Of a stretch of DNA of 64,000 bases, positions 1-8,919 are shown piece after piece (position 1 is the first letter of the stretch; every line of letters begins with the position of its first letter). Source of the stretch: Bacillota bacterium (GTDB taxonomy: Bacteria > Bacillota > UBA4882 > UBA8346); assembly GCA_023429995.1 (NCBI GenBank), contig JAEZCE010000023.1:1-64000 (forward strand), written 5' to 3'. The notes beneath the pieces are model-generated. The model was not told where the DNA came from. It worked only from the letters and a program-made list of their open reading frames with translations, and searched no databases. Both the position numbers and the translations under genes were made by a program.

Positions 1-2
1 TT

Positions 3-284
3 GGAAAAATTGTTCTGGTGCTTGATAATGCCCGAATTCATCATGCTAAGTTGCTTAAACCCTTTCTGGAAGAAAATCAAAACCGTCTTATACTTATGTA
101 TTTGCCACCCTACAGCCCGGACTTGAAACTTATCGAAGGGCTTTGGAAATGGCTTAAGGAAAAGGTTGTCTATAATGTATTTTATAAGTCAGTGCCCGAA
201 ATTAGAGCCAATGTCAATTCATTTCTTCTTTATGTTGATGCCAATCCGGACTTAGTCATTAATCGATTATGCTGTGTCCTGTAA
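3..284 (+). pseudogene. IS630-family transposase, C-terminal end (cut by window edge)
   Basis: The open frame runs in from the window edge and covers about 93 residues of a DDE transposase. The visible text has the LVLDNARIHHA block (second catalytic Asp) and the LPPYSPDLKLIEGLWKWLK block with the final catalytic Glu, the hallmark order of IS630/Tc1-type enzymes. Only the C-terminal third is in the window, so completeness cannot be judged. It sits beside another transposase fragment and a broken umuC, which suggests a decayed insertion hot spot. Confidence 0.85.
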
Positions 285-300
285 AGTTACATAACTTTTT

Positions 301-486
301 TCAGTTTATATAGTAGAAACTTGTATTTCCGCAGTCTGTACAATGAAAGCCATTGGTCCAACGTAATTGAAAGAGGTATTGGCGGCAATCATCCTCAGTT
401 ATAAATTTTGCTTGAAATTCGATAAAAGATAAGTCTTCATCGCGTTTTTTCAATACCTCTCTATTGTTTTGAGCACGTTTACTCAT
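301..486 (-). pseudogene. IS1595-type transposase N-terminal fragment
   Basis: This 61-residue frame carries the IS1595 N-terminal signature: FIEFQAKFITEDDCRQYLFQLRW followed by a half zinc ribbon, GFHCTDCG. It stops at YYIN, right after the first Cys pair, so the second Cys pair and the DDE catalytic domain are missing. The first ~17 residues (MSKRAQNNREVLKKRDE) are not typical of IS1595 starts and may belong to another gene fused to the element. It is preceded by a well-formed SOS-type promoter at 500-546. It is probably a non-functional remnant, although it may be transcribed. Confidence 0.7.
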
Positions 487-499
487 AATTCTCTCTTCG

Positions 500-546
500 G
501 AACATATGTTCGTTTATATTATATCTCAAACGTGTGTTCTGGTAAA
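500..546 (-). promoter_or_regulatory. Double LexA-box (SOS) promoter
   Basis: On the minus strand a -35 TTTACC (541-546) and a -10 TATAAT (518-523) are 17 bp apart. One LexA-like box, GAAC-ACAC-GTTT, lies in the spacer (528-539). A second, perfect box, GAAC-ATAT-GTTC, covers the start region (500-511). This fits the Bacillota LexA consensus GAAC-N4-GTTC. The promoter reads into the IS1595-type fragment. Because the boxes are palindromic they may once have served the umuC remnant to the right. Confidence 0.75.
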
Positions 547-586
547 GGGTTTCTGTATGAAATTTATAATCAATTAGGAATAAATT

Positions 587-637
587 AAATAACCCCATTC
601 GCGTTGTTTATATATCAACAAAGTAAATGGGTTATTT
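587..637. repeat. Inverted repeat between SOS promoter and umuC remnant
   Basis: AAATAACCCCATT (587-599) is mirrored by AAATGGGTTATTT (625-637) with one extra C. A smaller TTGTT/AACAA pair lies in the loop and a T-rich stretch follows. It may be a terminator hairpin or the scar of a small insertion that separated umuC from its promoter and first codons. Confidence 0.5.
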
Positions 638-655
638 ATTAGCCTTTTTTACTGA

Positions 656-1600
656 GCACTTAAGATAAATTATTGTGAAAGGGTATTTCGTCCCAATTTG
701 AACGGAAAGCCGGTGGTGGTTCTTTCAAACAATGACGGTTGCATCATCGCCCGTTCCAATGAAGCGAAAAAACTTGGCATTAGGATGGGACAACCAGCCT
801 TTAAAATCGCGGACTTTCTGCAAAAGAATAATGTCACGGTCTTTTCCTCAAATTACGCTCTTTATGGGGATTTGTCCCAAAGGGTCATGGGGACCTTGAG
901 TCAATTCACGCCCGAGATTGAAATTTATTCGATCGATGAGGGTTTTTTGAATTTGTCGGGGATACCGGTTCAGCTTGCGGAGTACGCTCAGACGATCCGG
1001 CAAACCGTGTGCCGGAACGTTGGTATTCCGGTCAGTATTGGCATAGGACCTACCAAAGTTCTGGCTAAAACCGCAAATCATTATGGTAAAAAAGTACCCG
1101 AAAACAATGGCGTTTATATCTTGGATACTCAGGATAAAATCATGGAAGCCCTTAAAATATTTGAAATCGGCGAAGTATGGGGCATCGGAAGACAATATGC
1201 CGCAATGTTTCATTCCATGGGAGTAAAAACAGCCTGGGATTTTACACAGATGCCGGAGGATTGGGTTAAAAAGCAAATGACCGTAGTTGGGTTGAGGATT
1301 AAGAAGGAACTGGAGGGAATCACGTGCCTGAAAATGGAATTCATCGCACCCGCGAAGAAGGCAATCTGTACTTCAAGGTCATTCGGCCAATTCCAAACTG
1401 CAATTGAGCCACTGAAAGAAGCTGTGGCGACTTTTGCGAGCCGTTGGGCATATAAACTCCGTAGACAGCATAGTTGCGCCAAGACGATTATGGTCTTTAT
1501 CCATACCAATGGATTCAATCCCCGCGATCCTCAATATGCCCAAAATGCGGTAATACCACTGCCTGTGGCTACCAATAGCGCGATGGAAATTATTCAATAA
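656..1600 (+). pseudogene. umuC: UmuC-type Y-family DNA polymerase, truncated at both ends
   Basis: The frame reads CERVFRPNLNGKPVVVLSNN, the conserved UmuC finger region, then YSIDEGFLNLSG, which holds the second catalytic acidic pair, then the helix-hairpin-helix and little-finger segment as far as IPLPVATNSAMEIIQ. The canonical first ~13 residues, with the first metal-binding Asp (DxNxFY), are absent. An in-frame stop (653-655) lies just upstream and there is no ATG. About 300 residues remain of the usual ~420, and the C-terminal KKAGV region is missing. A shortened product could only start at TTG 698, which would also lack the catalytic Asp. It is most likely a dead error-prone polymerase gene. 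Confidence 0.8.
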
Positions 1601-1760
1601 AAGATTTAGGAAGGTGAGGAGCAGAGAATCCAGGAAAGCTTCGGATATTCCGAATTCAAAGTATAGAATGGTACTAGATTTTCATTTCATTTTCACTTAT
1701 AGTAAGATCAAATAAACAGGAAAAGGGTGTTTGTTTTTTATTGTTTGGAGGTTGACTCGG

Positions 1761-2357
1761 ATGAAAAAGGCTTTGGTGGTGGATGATACCAAGAATATCA
1801 GGACCTTATTGACTATGTGTTTGGAATCGGAAGGTTACCAAGTAATAACTGCAGACGATGGTAAAGAAGGTTTGAGTTTTATCCAAAATGAACCATTGGA
1901 TCTGGTTTTTTTAGACATCAAATTACCGGAGATTACCGGTACAGAGGTACTCAGAAGAGTTCGGGAGAGCGGAATCAATACTCCCATCATTATTATGACT
2001 GCTTTTGCAACTGTTAAAAACGCCGTGGAATGTACCAAACTTGGAGCAGTGATCTACTTGCAAAAACCTTTTACGGCTGCGAAATTACGACGGATATTAC
2101 ATGAAATCCCTCAAACGCCTCCTGCGTCGGTCCAGGAGGTCGGGTTTTATATTTCAAAGGCCAAACAACTGATTTTGGAGGGAAACTTGGCGGATGCTTT
2201 TAAGGAACTGCAAAATTCCCTGGCCGTCAATGCGAGTCACGGAGAAACTTATAAGTTAATGGCGAGAATTTATGAGGCCCAGGGCCAAAAAAAAGAGGCG
2301 GAACGTTTTAACCGGATTGCCGGAGAGTTCGAGGAAACTCAATCGCATAGAGTATAA
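1761..2357 (+). CDS. Response regulator: receiver plus TPR-like tail
   Basis: The first ~120 residues form a CheY-like receiver: acidic pocket near residues 8-9 (VVDDTKN), phospho-acceptor Asp52 in FLDIKLPE, a Thr in MTAFAT and the conserved Lys in LQKPFT. Instead of a DNA-binding domain, the C-terminal ~65 residues are helical with TPR-like spacing (LADAFKELQNSLAVN, then YKLMARIYEAQGQKKEA), which points to a protein-protein output. The ATG at 1761 follows GGAGG (1747-1751) and is preferred over upstream start codons. It begins a unit with the sensor kinase and a second receiver, so it is probably part of one phosphorelay. Confidence 0.85.
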   Translation: MKKALVVDDTKNIRTLLTMCLESEGYQVITADDGKEGLSFIQNEPLDLVFLDIKLPEITGTEVLRRVRESGINTPIIIMTAFATVKNAVECTKLGAVIYLQKPFTAAKLRRILHEIPQTPPASVQEVGFYISKAKQLILEGNLADAFKELQNSLAVNASHGETYKLMARIYEAQGQKKEAERFNRIAGEFEETQSHRV

Positions 2358-2376
2358 GTATAAGGAAGTGTTTTCC

Positions 2377-4296
2377 ATGACTGCCGGCTTTTTTCATTCC
2401 GGAACCAGTTTGCGTTGGAAGATTTTAATGGGGTATTTGATCATTGCCGGTTTACTGTTGGTAACCGGTATCTGGGCAATAGATAACTTTATCAGTTTAA
2501 ATCATGCCATTAAAGATATTATGGTAGCCAGTTACCGGAGTGTGGTCGCTTCCCAAAAAATGATTGAGGCTTTGGAACAACAAGACAATGCGGTATCACT
2601 ATTTTTACTTATGAAATCCGATGCGGATATTACGGGTCATTTTTTGACAAATCAGCAAGAATTCAATCGGTGGTATACAATCGCTGAAGGAAATGTCACC
2701 TTTAAGGGAGAGAGGGAGACCTTAAAACGTATCAAGGCAGATTATCATTTATATCTGATTTACTTTCAACAACTTCGGGAAATGTCATTTGAAAATTCGA
2801 ACCAAGTCAAAGATTTTTATGTAAAAAGATTCATTCCTCAATTTGCCAAGGTGAAAAGCAAGTGTTATACCTTACTCAATATTAATCAGGACCATATGGT
2901 TAAGGCTGACAACAGGGCTAAATCCAATGCCGGGAAAGCCATATTGTCAACAACTTTGGTATCACTATTGGCGATATTCCTTGCAATCCTGTTGGGTTAC
3001 AGAATCTCGGCCATTATCATTACTCCAACCATGAAATTAACGGAACATGCGAAAAAAATCGGCGAGGGCGATCTCGATCAAACGATTACGGTTGAAACCA
3101 AGGATGAAATCGGTAAACTGGCCGAAGAATTTAACCGCATGGCGGAGCGGCTCAGGGAATATGAGAAACACAACATTGAAAAGTTAATTGCCGAAAGAAG
3201 AAGGGCCAATGCGATTGTCCGCAGTATCCCGGATCCTTTGATCGTGGTGGATGCCGATTATCGGATTATTGCGCTCAATTCATCGGCGGAAAAATTATTT
3301 ATAATCAAAGAAAAGCAGGTCAAAGGGACCCATATTCTTGAAGTCATTAATAACGGGACGATTTTCAGCGCTCTGAAAGAAAGCGCCGAAAATCATTTAC
3401 CGGTTCGCGCCGCCGGTATGGAGTCGGCATTGACTTTGACGGTCAATCATGCGGCGCGTCATTATTTGCTGGATGCAACTCCGGTCGATGATAAGGAAGG
3501 AAATTTAATCGGTATCGTCGTCTTTATGGGAGATGTAACGCAGCTGTTAGAGTTAGACCGCATTAAGTCGGATTTTGTTTCAACAGCTTCCCATGAATTC
3601 CGCACGCCACTGACATCCATCACCCTGAGTACGGGACTTCTTTTAGAAGGAACCGTGGGCGCGATCAATCCGAAACAAGAACAATTGCTTCAGGTGATTC
3701 AGGAGGATTGCGGTCGTTTGAACAATCTCGTCAGTGAGCTGTTGGATCTTTCCAGGATGGAGTCGGGTAAAATCGTGATGGTCAAGGAGAGCGGCAATCT
3801 TTATCCAATTATTGAAGCCTCGGCCGGACCTCTTCAAATTCAATTGGAAGAAAAGAAGATCAACCTGAAAATCGCGCCCCGGATAAAAAGTTTACCCGGG
3901 GTTTTTGTGGACGCATCCCGCATTGCCTGGGTATTTAACAATATTATTTCCAATGCCCTTCGCTATACACCCGAAGGAGGGCTCATCGAGATTGATGGAG
4001 TCCTTGAAGGAGAGTGGGTTCTGGTTTCGGTGAAGGATAACGGAATTGGTATTTCAAAAGAATATCAATCGACAATTTTTGAAAAGTTCGTCCAGGTTAA
4101 AAACAGTGATAAATTTACCAATGGCGCCGGACTCGGCTTGGCAATCGCCCGGGAAATTATCCAAACCCATGGCGGGAGAATTTGGGTTGAAAGCGAGCTG
4201 GGTAAAGGCAGTAATTTTAGGTTTACGCTTCCTTTGGCGAATCCCTCCCAAGGAGGTTCCGGTGATGAAGCCAAAAGCAAAAATATTACTCATTGA
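2377..4296 (+). CDS. Membrane sensor histidine kinase (HAMP-PAS-HisKA-HATPase)
   Basis: A 639-residue kinase. TM1 lies at about residues 15-36, then an extracytoplasmic helical sensor region to ~185, TM2 at ~190-213, HAMP at ~214-266 (ending EFNRMAERLREYE), PAS at ~285-390, the H-box with phospho-acceptor His406 in SHEFRTPLTS, and an HATPase_c domain with N-box NNIISNALRYTPEGG and G-boxes DNGIGIS and GAGLGLAI. The start is ATG 2377 after AAGGAAG. It overlaps the following receiver gene by 32 nt, which indicates translational coupling. The stimulus cannot be deduced. Autophosphorylation and transfer to either flanking receiver are expected. Confidence 0.9.
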   Translation: MTAGFFHSGTSLRWKILMGYLIIAGLLLVTGIWAIDNFISLNHAIKDIMVASYRSVVASQKMIEALEQQDNAVSLFLLMKSDADITGHFLTNQQEFNRWYTIAEGNVTFKGERETLKRIKADYHLYLIYFQQLREMSFENSNQVKDFYVKRFIPQFAKVKSKCYTLLNINQDHMVKADNRAKSNAGKAILSTTLVSLLAIFLAILLGYRISAIIITPTMKLTEHAKKIGEGDLDQTITVETKDEIGKLAEEFNRMAERLREYEKHNIEKLIAERRRANAIVRSIPDPLIVVDADYRIIALNSSAEKLFIIKEKQVKGTHILEVINNGTIFSALKESAENHLPVRAAGMESALTLTVNHAARHYLLDATPVDDKEGNLIGIVVFMGDVTQLLELDRIKSDFVSTASHEFRTPLTSITLSTGLLLEGTVGAINPKQEQLLQVIQEDCGRLNNLVSELLDLSRMESGKIVMVKESGNLYPIIEASAGPLQIQLEEKKINLKIAPRIKSLPGVFVDASRIAWVFNNIISNALRYTPEGGLIEIDGVLEGEWVLVSVKDNGIGISKEYQSTIFEKFVQVKNSDKFTNGAGLGLAIAREIIQTHGGRIWVESELGKGSNFRFTLPLANPSQGGSGDEAKSKNITH

Positions 4297-4648
4297 AGAC
4301 GATCCCAACATTCTATTGGTGGAAAAGATCTGCCTGGAAGCAAAGGGCTTTGAAGTTTTGGAGGCCGGGGACGGTATTGGCGGGTTGGAAATGGCTATCA
4401 GCCATCAACCGGCTCTCATTTTATTGGATATTTTAATCCCGAAGCTCAATGGTTATATGGTATTGGAAGCTCTTCAAAACAATAGCGGCACTGAAAATAT
4501 TCCGGTATTGGTTACCAGCGCCAAGGCGCAAACCCAAGATTTACAAGCGGCTTTTGCCTATAAAATTCAGGGCTATTTAATAAAGCCCTTTACCAGCCAG
4601 GAGTTGGTGAATAAAATCTGTGAAATTTTGGGAAAGCGCCCAAAGTGA
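4265..4648 (+). CDS. Single-domain response regulator
   Basis: This 127-residue stand-alone receiver has the acidic pair in LLIEDDPN, phospho-acceptor Asp55 in LLDILIPKLNG, a Ser in VTSAKA and the Lys in LIKPFTS. There is no output domain, as in CheY/Spo0F-type phosphorelay intermediates. ATG 4265 lies 7 nt after AGGAGG inside the end of the kinase gene, so the two are translated as a coupled pair. It may carry phosphate between the kinase and the receiver-TPR protein upstream. Confidence 0.85.
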   Translation: MKPKAKILLIEDDPNILLVEKICLEAKGFEVLEAGDGIGGLEMAISHQPALILLDILIPKLNGYMVLEALQNNSGTENIPVLVTSAKAQTQDLQAAFAYKIQGYLIKPFTSQELVNKICEILGKRPK

Positions 4649-4667
4649 TTGGGTCTTGGATGCCGCT

Positions 4668-4722
4668 AGTAGAGCGTATCGTAAATTAATGGCAATCAAA
4701 GATGGGGAAGATACGCTCTACT
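4668..4722. terminator. 13-bp inverted repeat between convergent genes
   Basis: AGTAGAGCGTATC (4668-4680) is repeated inverted at 4710-4722 around a 29-nt loop, just after the receiver stop codon. No long T-run follows the arm, so termination is inferred only from its position between convergent genes. Confidence 0.45.
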
Positions 4723-4724
4723 TA

Positions 4725-4791
4725 AGTAAAACGTTCACAATCATTGAGTGCGCGTGCGTGCGCACGCGAGTTATTTAGAGAACGTTTTACT
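4725..4791. repeat. Nested inverted repeat with alternating CG/TG core
   Basis: AGTAAAACGTTC (4725-4736) pairs with GAACGTTTTACT (4780-4791). Inside it is a second palindrome, CGCGTGCG/CGCACGCG (4751-4768), of alternating purine-pyrimidine sequence. The outer right arm includes two bases of the apgM stop codon. Together with the preceding repeat it probably forms a bidirectional terminator for the two converging units. Confidence 0.5.
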
Positions 4792-6007
4792 AGTTCTGTT
4801 CAATAAAACGCTCCATTAAGCGATAGCCATTTTCGACGAGAAATTTGGTTTGGCGCGCAGATTCTTCATCATAGCTCCGATGATTTTCAATTTTTTCTCC
4901 GGGAGTATACCGGTAAATAACAAACGGCACCGGGTCGGAAACATGGGTTTTTAAAGCCAGCGGAGTAGGATGGTCCGGCAACAGCATAATCTTAAAATCC
5001 GTAGTCATTTTGGGCATTTCCCGCAAAAGATACGCCAGTACTTCTGAGTCGATTTTTTCAATGGAAATGATTTTATTTTCAACTTCCCCGCGGTGTCCGG
5101 CCTCGTCCGGGGCTTCAAAGTGGAGATATACAAAGTCCTGGCCCTCTTTAAAAGCTTTTAAGGCAGCTTCGGCCTTGCCGCGAAAATTGGTATGCACATT
5201 CCCCGTGGCCCCCGGAACATTGATCACATCCAAACCGGCACAAACTCCCAAACCTTTTGCCAAATCTACAGCGGAAATAACCGCTCCCTGCAAATGAAAT
5301 TTTTCATAAAAACTTTGGATCGAAGGCTTTTTGCCTTGACCCCAAAGCCAAATCGAGGTGGCCGACCGCAATCCTTTTTGAATTCGAGCCTCGTTGACCG
5401 GGTGATTTTTAAGGATATGGACACTTTTTTCCATCAACTCCAATAATTGAACTGCCCCTTCCCCTTTGGGCAAATGGTCCGTAATTGGGCGGTCGGAAAT
5501 ATCATGGGGAGGGGTCAATTGGCACTGGGTCGGGCCATTGTGCCAGACCATTAAATGACGGTAACTGATGCCGGGGTAAAAGGAGAAGTTCTTGGTATTG
5601 AGCGCTTTGGCGATATCTTTCATTAAAATCTCCGATTCGGCAGTGGTTATTTCATCGGAGCTATAATCAACCATTGTTCTTTCTTGATAGAATGGCGTTT
5701 CGGATAAGGTGACCAAATTACAGCGAAAAGCGACATCGTTTGGGCCGAGGTCAATTCCCATACTGGCTGCTTCCAGCGGAGAACGTCCGGTATAATAAAG
5801 GCGGGGATCATAACCCATGACCGATAAATTGGCAACGTCGCTTCCAGGAGGCAATCCTGCCGGGACATTTTTGACCATACCCATTTCTCCCAGACTCGCC
5901 AACTTGTCCATATAAGGTTTTTTACTGACTTGGAGAGGAGTCTTTCCGCCCAATTCCAGAACTGGAAAATCTGCCATGCCATCTCCTAAAACAACCAGAT
6001 ATTTCAT
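4790..6007 (-). CDS. apgM: Cofactor-independent phosphoglycerate mutase, archaeal type
   Basis: A 405-residue member of the ApgM branch of the alkaline-phosphatase superfamily, which interconverts 3- and 2-phosphoglycerate in glycolysis without 2,3-bisphosphoglycerate. The N-terminus VVLGDGMADFP carries the metal-binding Asp and PPGSDVANLSVMGYDP carries the nucleophilic Ser. HFEAPDEAGHRGE and LLPDHPTP hold the remaining metal ligands. Length is as expected. The start ATG follows GGTGG. The gene is transcribed alone, converging on the two-component genes. Some bacteria carry apgM beside or instead of gpmI; the window does not show whether gpmI exists here. Confidence 0.93.
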   Translation of the reverse strand: MKYLVVLGDGMADFPVLELGGKTPLQVSKKPYMDKLASLGEMGMVKNVPAGLPPGSDVANLSVMGYDPRLYYTGRSPLEAASMGIDLGPNDVAFRCNLVTLSETPFYQERTMVDYSSDEITTAESEILMKDIAKALNTKNFSFYPGISYRHLMVWHNGPTQCQLTPPHDISDRPITDHLPKGEGAVQLLELMEKSVHILKNHPVNEARIQKGLRSATSIWLWGQGKKPSIQSFYEKFHLQGAVISAVDLAKGLGVCAGLDVINVPGATGNVHTNFRGKAEAALKAFKEGQDFVYLHFEAPDEAGHRGEVENKIISIEKIDSEVLAYLLREMPKMTTDFKIMLLPDHPTPLALKTHVSDPVPFVIYRYTPGEKIENHRSYDEESARQTKFLVENGYRLMERFIEQN

Positions 6008-6368
6008 AATGATCCACCATCCTCAGCCTGACTTAACGAGTCTATCGTTTTTTCTCATCTTAAACAGAAATAATTATACCACCGGTAAACTGGCTGGAAC
6101 AAATAAATTTTACTCTTTCCATCTGAATTTTGTGTAAAATGAAATCGACTTTTTAAAAAGTGAAAATCAGACAGCAATTTAACAATTTGTTCACAAAACC
6201 ATCTCGGGCAACATGATGGTATAACCATTGTCACGAGTGAGATTTGATTTCTTTTTAAACTTAATCTTCAATAAATAGAACTGCAAGAAGCATTTTCGAG
6301 ATTGACTGATGTAGTTAAAGGAGAACATCTGGATTTTCCTATTTTCATCAAAAATTTGTCTTTTTTGA

Positions 6369-6396
6369 TTGAACCAAAGTTTTGCTTCTCTATAAA
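6369..6396 (+). promoter_or_regulatory. Possible promoter upstream of first c-di-AMP riboswitch
   Basis: TTGAAC (6369-6374) and TATAAA (6391-6396) are 16 bp apart and lie about 70 bp before the riboswitch. The match is moderate. The rest of the 6008-6450 spacer is AT-rich and I see no gene in it. Confidence 0.4.
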
Positions 6397-6454
6397 AATG
6401 GTGGTAAATTAAACATTATTATTTTCCGCCTAATCTCTAAAAAAGGGCTATTTC

Positions 6455-6652
6455 AGTCATTTAGATTAGCTTCTTAGAAAACGGGGGAACCAATCCTTGG
6501 GGGTGAATTAAGCTCACTTCACAGTGAGCTTAAAGGGTGCTCTCCAACCCTAACCCGTCAGCTAACCTCGTAGGCGTCAAAGAGAGACAATGGTTCAATT
6601 TAACTTTTTAAGTTAAAACTACACCATGGGACTCCCTGATGTAGTTTTTTTT
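6455..6652 (+). promoter_or_regulatory. c-di-AMP riboswitch (ydaO/yuaA type) with terminator
   Basis: The conserved ydaO core is present in order: ACGGGGGAACC, GGGGTGAATTAAG, a variable hairpin (AGCTCAC/GTGAGCT), then CCGTCAGCTAACCTCGTAGGCG and AGAGAGAC. It is followed by a rho-independent hairpin (AAAACTACAC, 6615 on, paired with GTGTAG-like GATGTAGT, 6638 on) ending in eight T. In known members of this class c-di-AMP binding favours termination, so high c-di-AMP should switch off the potassium importer downstream. Confidence 0.93.
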
Positions 6653-6682
6653 GTTGAGAAAAAAATCAATGAGGTGATCCGC

Positions 6683-8584
6683 ATGAGTTGGTTGAAAAGG
6701 ATCTTAATTGGAAAGCCATTGGAGAATGAGGCGCTGAAGGATGAAAAATATAGCGTATTTTGGGGATTACCGATTTTAGCCAGCGACCCCATCTCATCGG
6801 TTGCTTATGCTACGGAAGAAATATTGTTGGTTCTAGTACCCGCTATAGGAGTGTTGGCTTTTCATCCGCTGACTTGGATATCCGGAGCCATTATCTTGTT
6901 GCTGGCGATATTGACTTTTTCATACCGGCAGACAATTCGGGCCTATCCCAACGGAGGAGGCGCTTACGTGGTTGCTTCCGATAATTTGGGCAAATACGCC
7001 GGGGTTGCGGCAGGTTCCGCCTTGGCCTTTGATTATATCTTGACGGTTGCCGTTAGTATTGCGGCGGGCACTGCGGCGATTACGGCTTTGTTTCCTCCGC
7101 TGTATCACCACAGGGTGGCCATTTGTCTTGTATTGTTAGTTTTGTTGTTTATCGGAAACTTGCGGGGAATCCGGGAATCTTCCAAAATATTTGGATTACC
7201 GACCTATGCATTTATTTTTTCAGCGATCTTAATGATTATTTACGGTATCTTTAAAATTCGAGTCGGAGGTTATGTTCCGCCTCAGCCTGTTATTCATCTG
7301 AAACAGGCACTGGAACCCATCACGATTTTGCTGATAATCCGGGCTTTTTCTTCAGGGTGTACCGCGCTAACCGGAGTTGAAGCTGTAAGTAATGCAGTTC
7401 CGAACTTTCGTGAGCCGTCCGTGAAGCACGCCCGTTCAGTCTTGTTGTTACTTTCGTTTTTTGTGTTTTTATTGTTTGTGGGGGTTTCTTTGCTGGCAAA
7501 CCTCTATCATGTGGTTCCCGTTGAAGGCAAAACGGTTTTGTCGCAAATTGCAGCAGAAATCTTCGGCAGTCATCATTGGTTTTACTATTTCTTCCAATTC
7601 GCTACTACCTTGATTTTGACTTTAGCGGCTAATACCGCATTTGCCGGATTTCCGCTGCTATTTTCGGTGATGTCGCGGGATGGATATGCGCCCCGTCAAT
7701 TGTCATTCAGGGGCGAACGGTTGAGCTTTTCCAATGGAATTATCGTCTTAACGACGATTGCCGGCTTATTGTTAGTGGTATTCAAAGGGGACACTCACCG
7801 GTTAATCCCTCTCTATGCGGTAGGAGTCTTTATTTCCTTTACCTTATCCCAGTCGGGTATGTTTGTTAAGTGGTTACGCGCCAAGGAAAAAGGATGGGTT
7901 TTTAAGGCTATCGTTAACGGAACCGGCGCTCTTGTTACCTTCGTTACCGTCATGATTATCGGCGCCACCAAGTTTATCCATGGAGCTTGGATTGTAATTT
8001 TAGTCATCCCGATTATTATGGCGGGGATGTTAAAAATAAAACGGCACTATACTGCTGTCGCTGAACAATTGCGGCTCAAGCCCGAAGAATTGGCTGCTCT
8101 GGATCTTTCCAAGGATACTTACCGGAATCATGTTATCGTTCCCATTGAAAGCGTGAATAAAGCTAGTGTCCGGGCGCTCCGTTATGCAAAAACCATCTCC
8201 GATAATGTGGTTGCTTTTAATATTGCCATCAATGAAGAATGTGAAAACCGCTTTAAGGAAAAATGGAATCTTTTACACACCAATATTCCGCTGATTGTGA
8301 AATATTCTCCTTACCGGAAGGTTGTTTCGCCTCTGATTGAATTCATAGAGTCCTATGAAGAACATAACTATCAAAGAGGCGACATGATAACCGTCATCTT
8401 GCCGCAATTTTCAGTCCAAGCATGGTGGCAAGTGTTTCTTCATAACCAAAGCCGTTTCTTCATTACCCGTGATTTATTGAGGCATAAACATATCGTTATC
8501 GCGACGATACCTTTACAACTTAAACAGGACCAAGCGGTTATTGAAAAAAAGCGTAACAATGAACTAAAGCAAAACCAAAAATAA
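6683..8584 (+). CDS. kimA: KimA-like potassium importer, copy 1
   Basis: A 633-residue APC-superfamily transporter related to Bacillus KimA (YdaO), a high-affinity K+ importer. It has twelve hydrophobic segments from about residue 30 to 470. The early SDPISSVAYATEEIL and GGGAYVVASDNLG blocks typical of the family are present, followed by a soluble UspA-like C-terminal domain from about residue 480 (YRNHVIVPIESVNKASVRAL). ATG 6683 follows GAGGTGAT and lies just behind the c-di-AMP riboswitch. In KimA, c-di-AMP also inhibits the protein directly. The last ~450 bp share long identical tracts with copy 2, while earlier codons differ synonymously. Confidence 0.9.
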   Translation: MSWLKRILIGKPLENEALKDEKYSVFWGLPILASDPISSVAYATEEILLVLVPAIGVLAFHPLTWISGAIILLLAILTFSYRQTIRAYPNGGGAYVVASDNLGKYAGVAAGSALAFDYILTVAVSIAAGTAAITALFPPLYHHRVAICLVLLVLLFIGNLRGIRESSKIFGLPTYAFIFSAILMIIYGIFKIRVGGYVPPQPVIHLKQALEPITILLIIRAFSSGCTALTGVEAVSNAVPNFREPSVKHARSVLLLLSFFVFLLFVGVSLLANLYHVVPVEGKTVLSQIAAEIFGSHHWFYYFFQFATTLILTLAANTAFAGFPLLFSVMSRDGYAPRQLSFRGERLSFSNGIIVLTTIAGLLLVVFKGDTHRLIPLYAVGVFISFTLSQSGMFVKWLRAKEKGWVFKAIVNGTGALVTFVTVMIIGATKFIHGAWIVILVIPIIMAGMLKIKRHYTAVAEQLRLKPEELAALDLSKDTYRNHVIVPIESVNKASVRALRYAKTISDNVVAFNIAINEECENRFKEKWNLLHTNIPLIVKYSPYRKVVSPLIEFIESYEEHNYQRGDMITVILPQFSVQAWWQVFLHNQSRFFITRDLLRHKHIVIATIPLQLKQDQAVIEKKRNNELKQNQK

Positions 8585-8589
8585 AAACT

Positions 8590-8645
8590 TTATCAACCAT
8601 GTTGATCCTTCAAGCCTTGGCCCTGTGTCAGGGCTTGATTATTTT
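8590..8645 (+). terminator. Probable terminator after kimA copy 1
   Basis: Two small hairpins follow the stop codon: ATCAAC/GTTGAT, then CAAGCC..CCCTG paired with CAGGGCTTG with a bulge, ending in ATTATTTTA. The T-run is weak, so confidence is moderate. Confidence 0.5.
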
Positions 8646-8919
8646 ATGGTTAGTTTTCACCGTTATATTTTGTTCACAAAATTTTAAAAATCTTTATTTC
8701 TCATAGAATCCCCGTTTACCAAGATTTTGCATTCTGTCTAAATTAATTTTCGAAAATCTTTAAGATAATTTGAGCCTTAGCTCTTTTGAGTGAGAAAAGA
8801 GAAGTAAATTTACTACCTTCCCAGAAGAGATTCCGGATGATCGCCTATGATTCCAATGGAAACTTTTGATCCTATGAGCTGAGAGTGATAAATTAATAAA
8901 CCTGAAGTGCCTAATTTCT

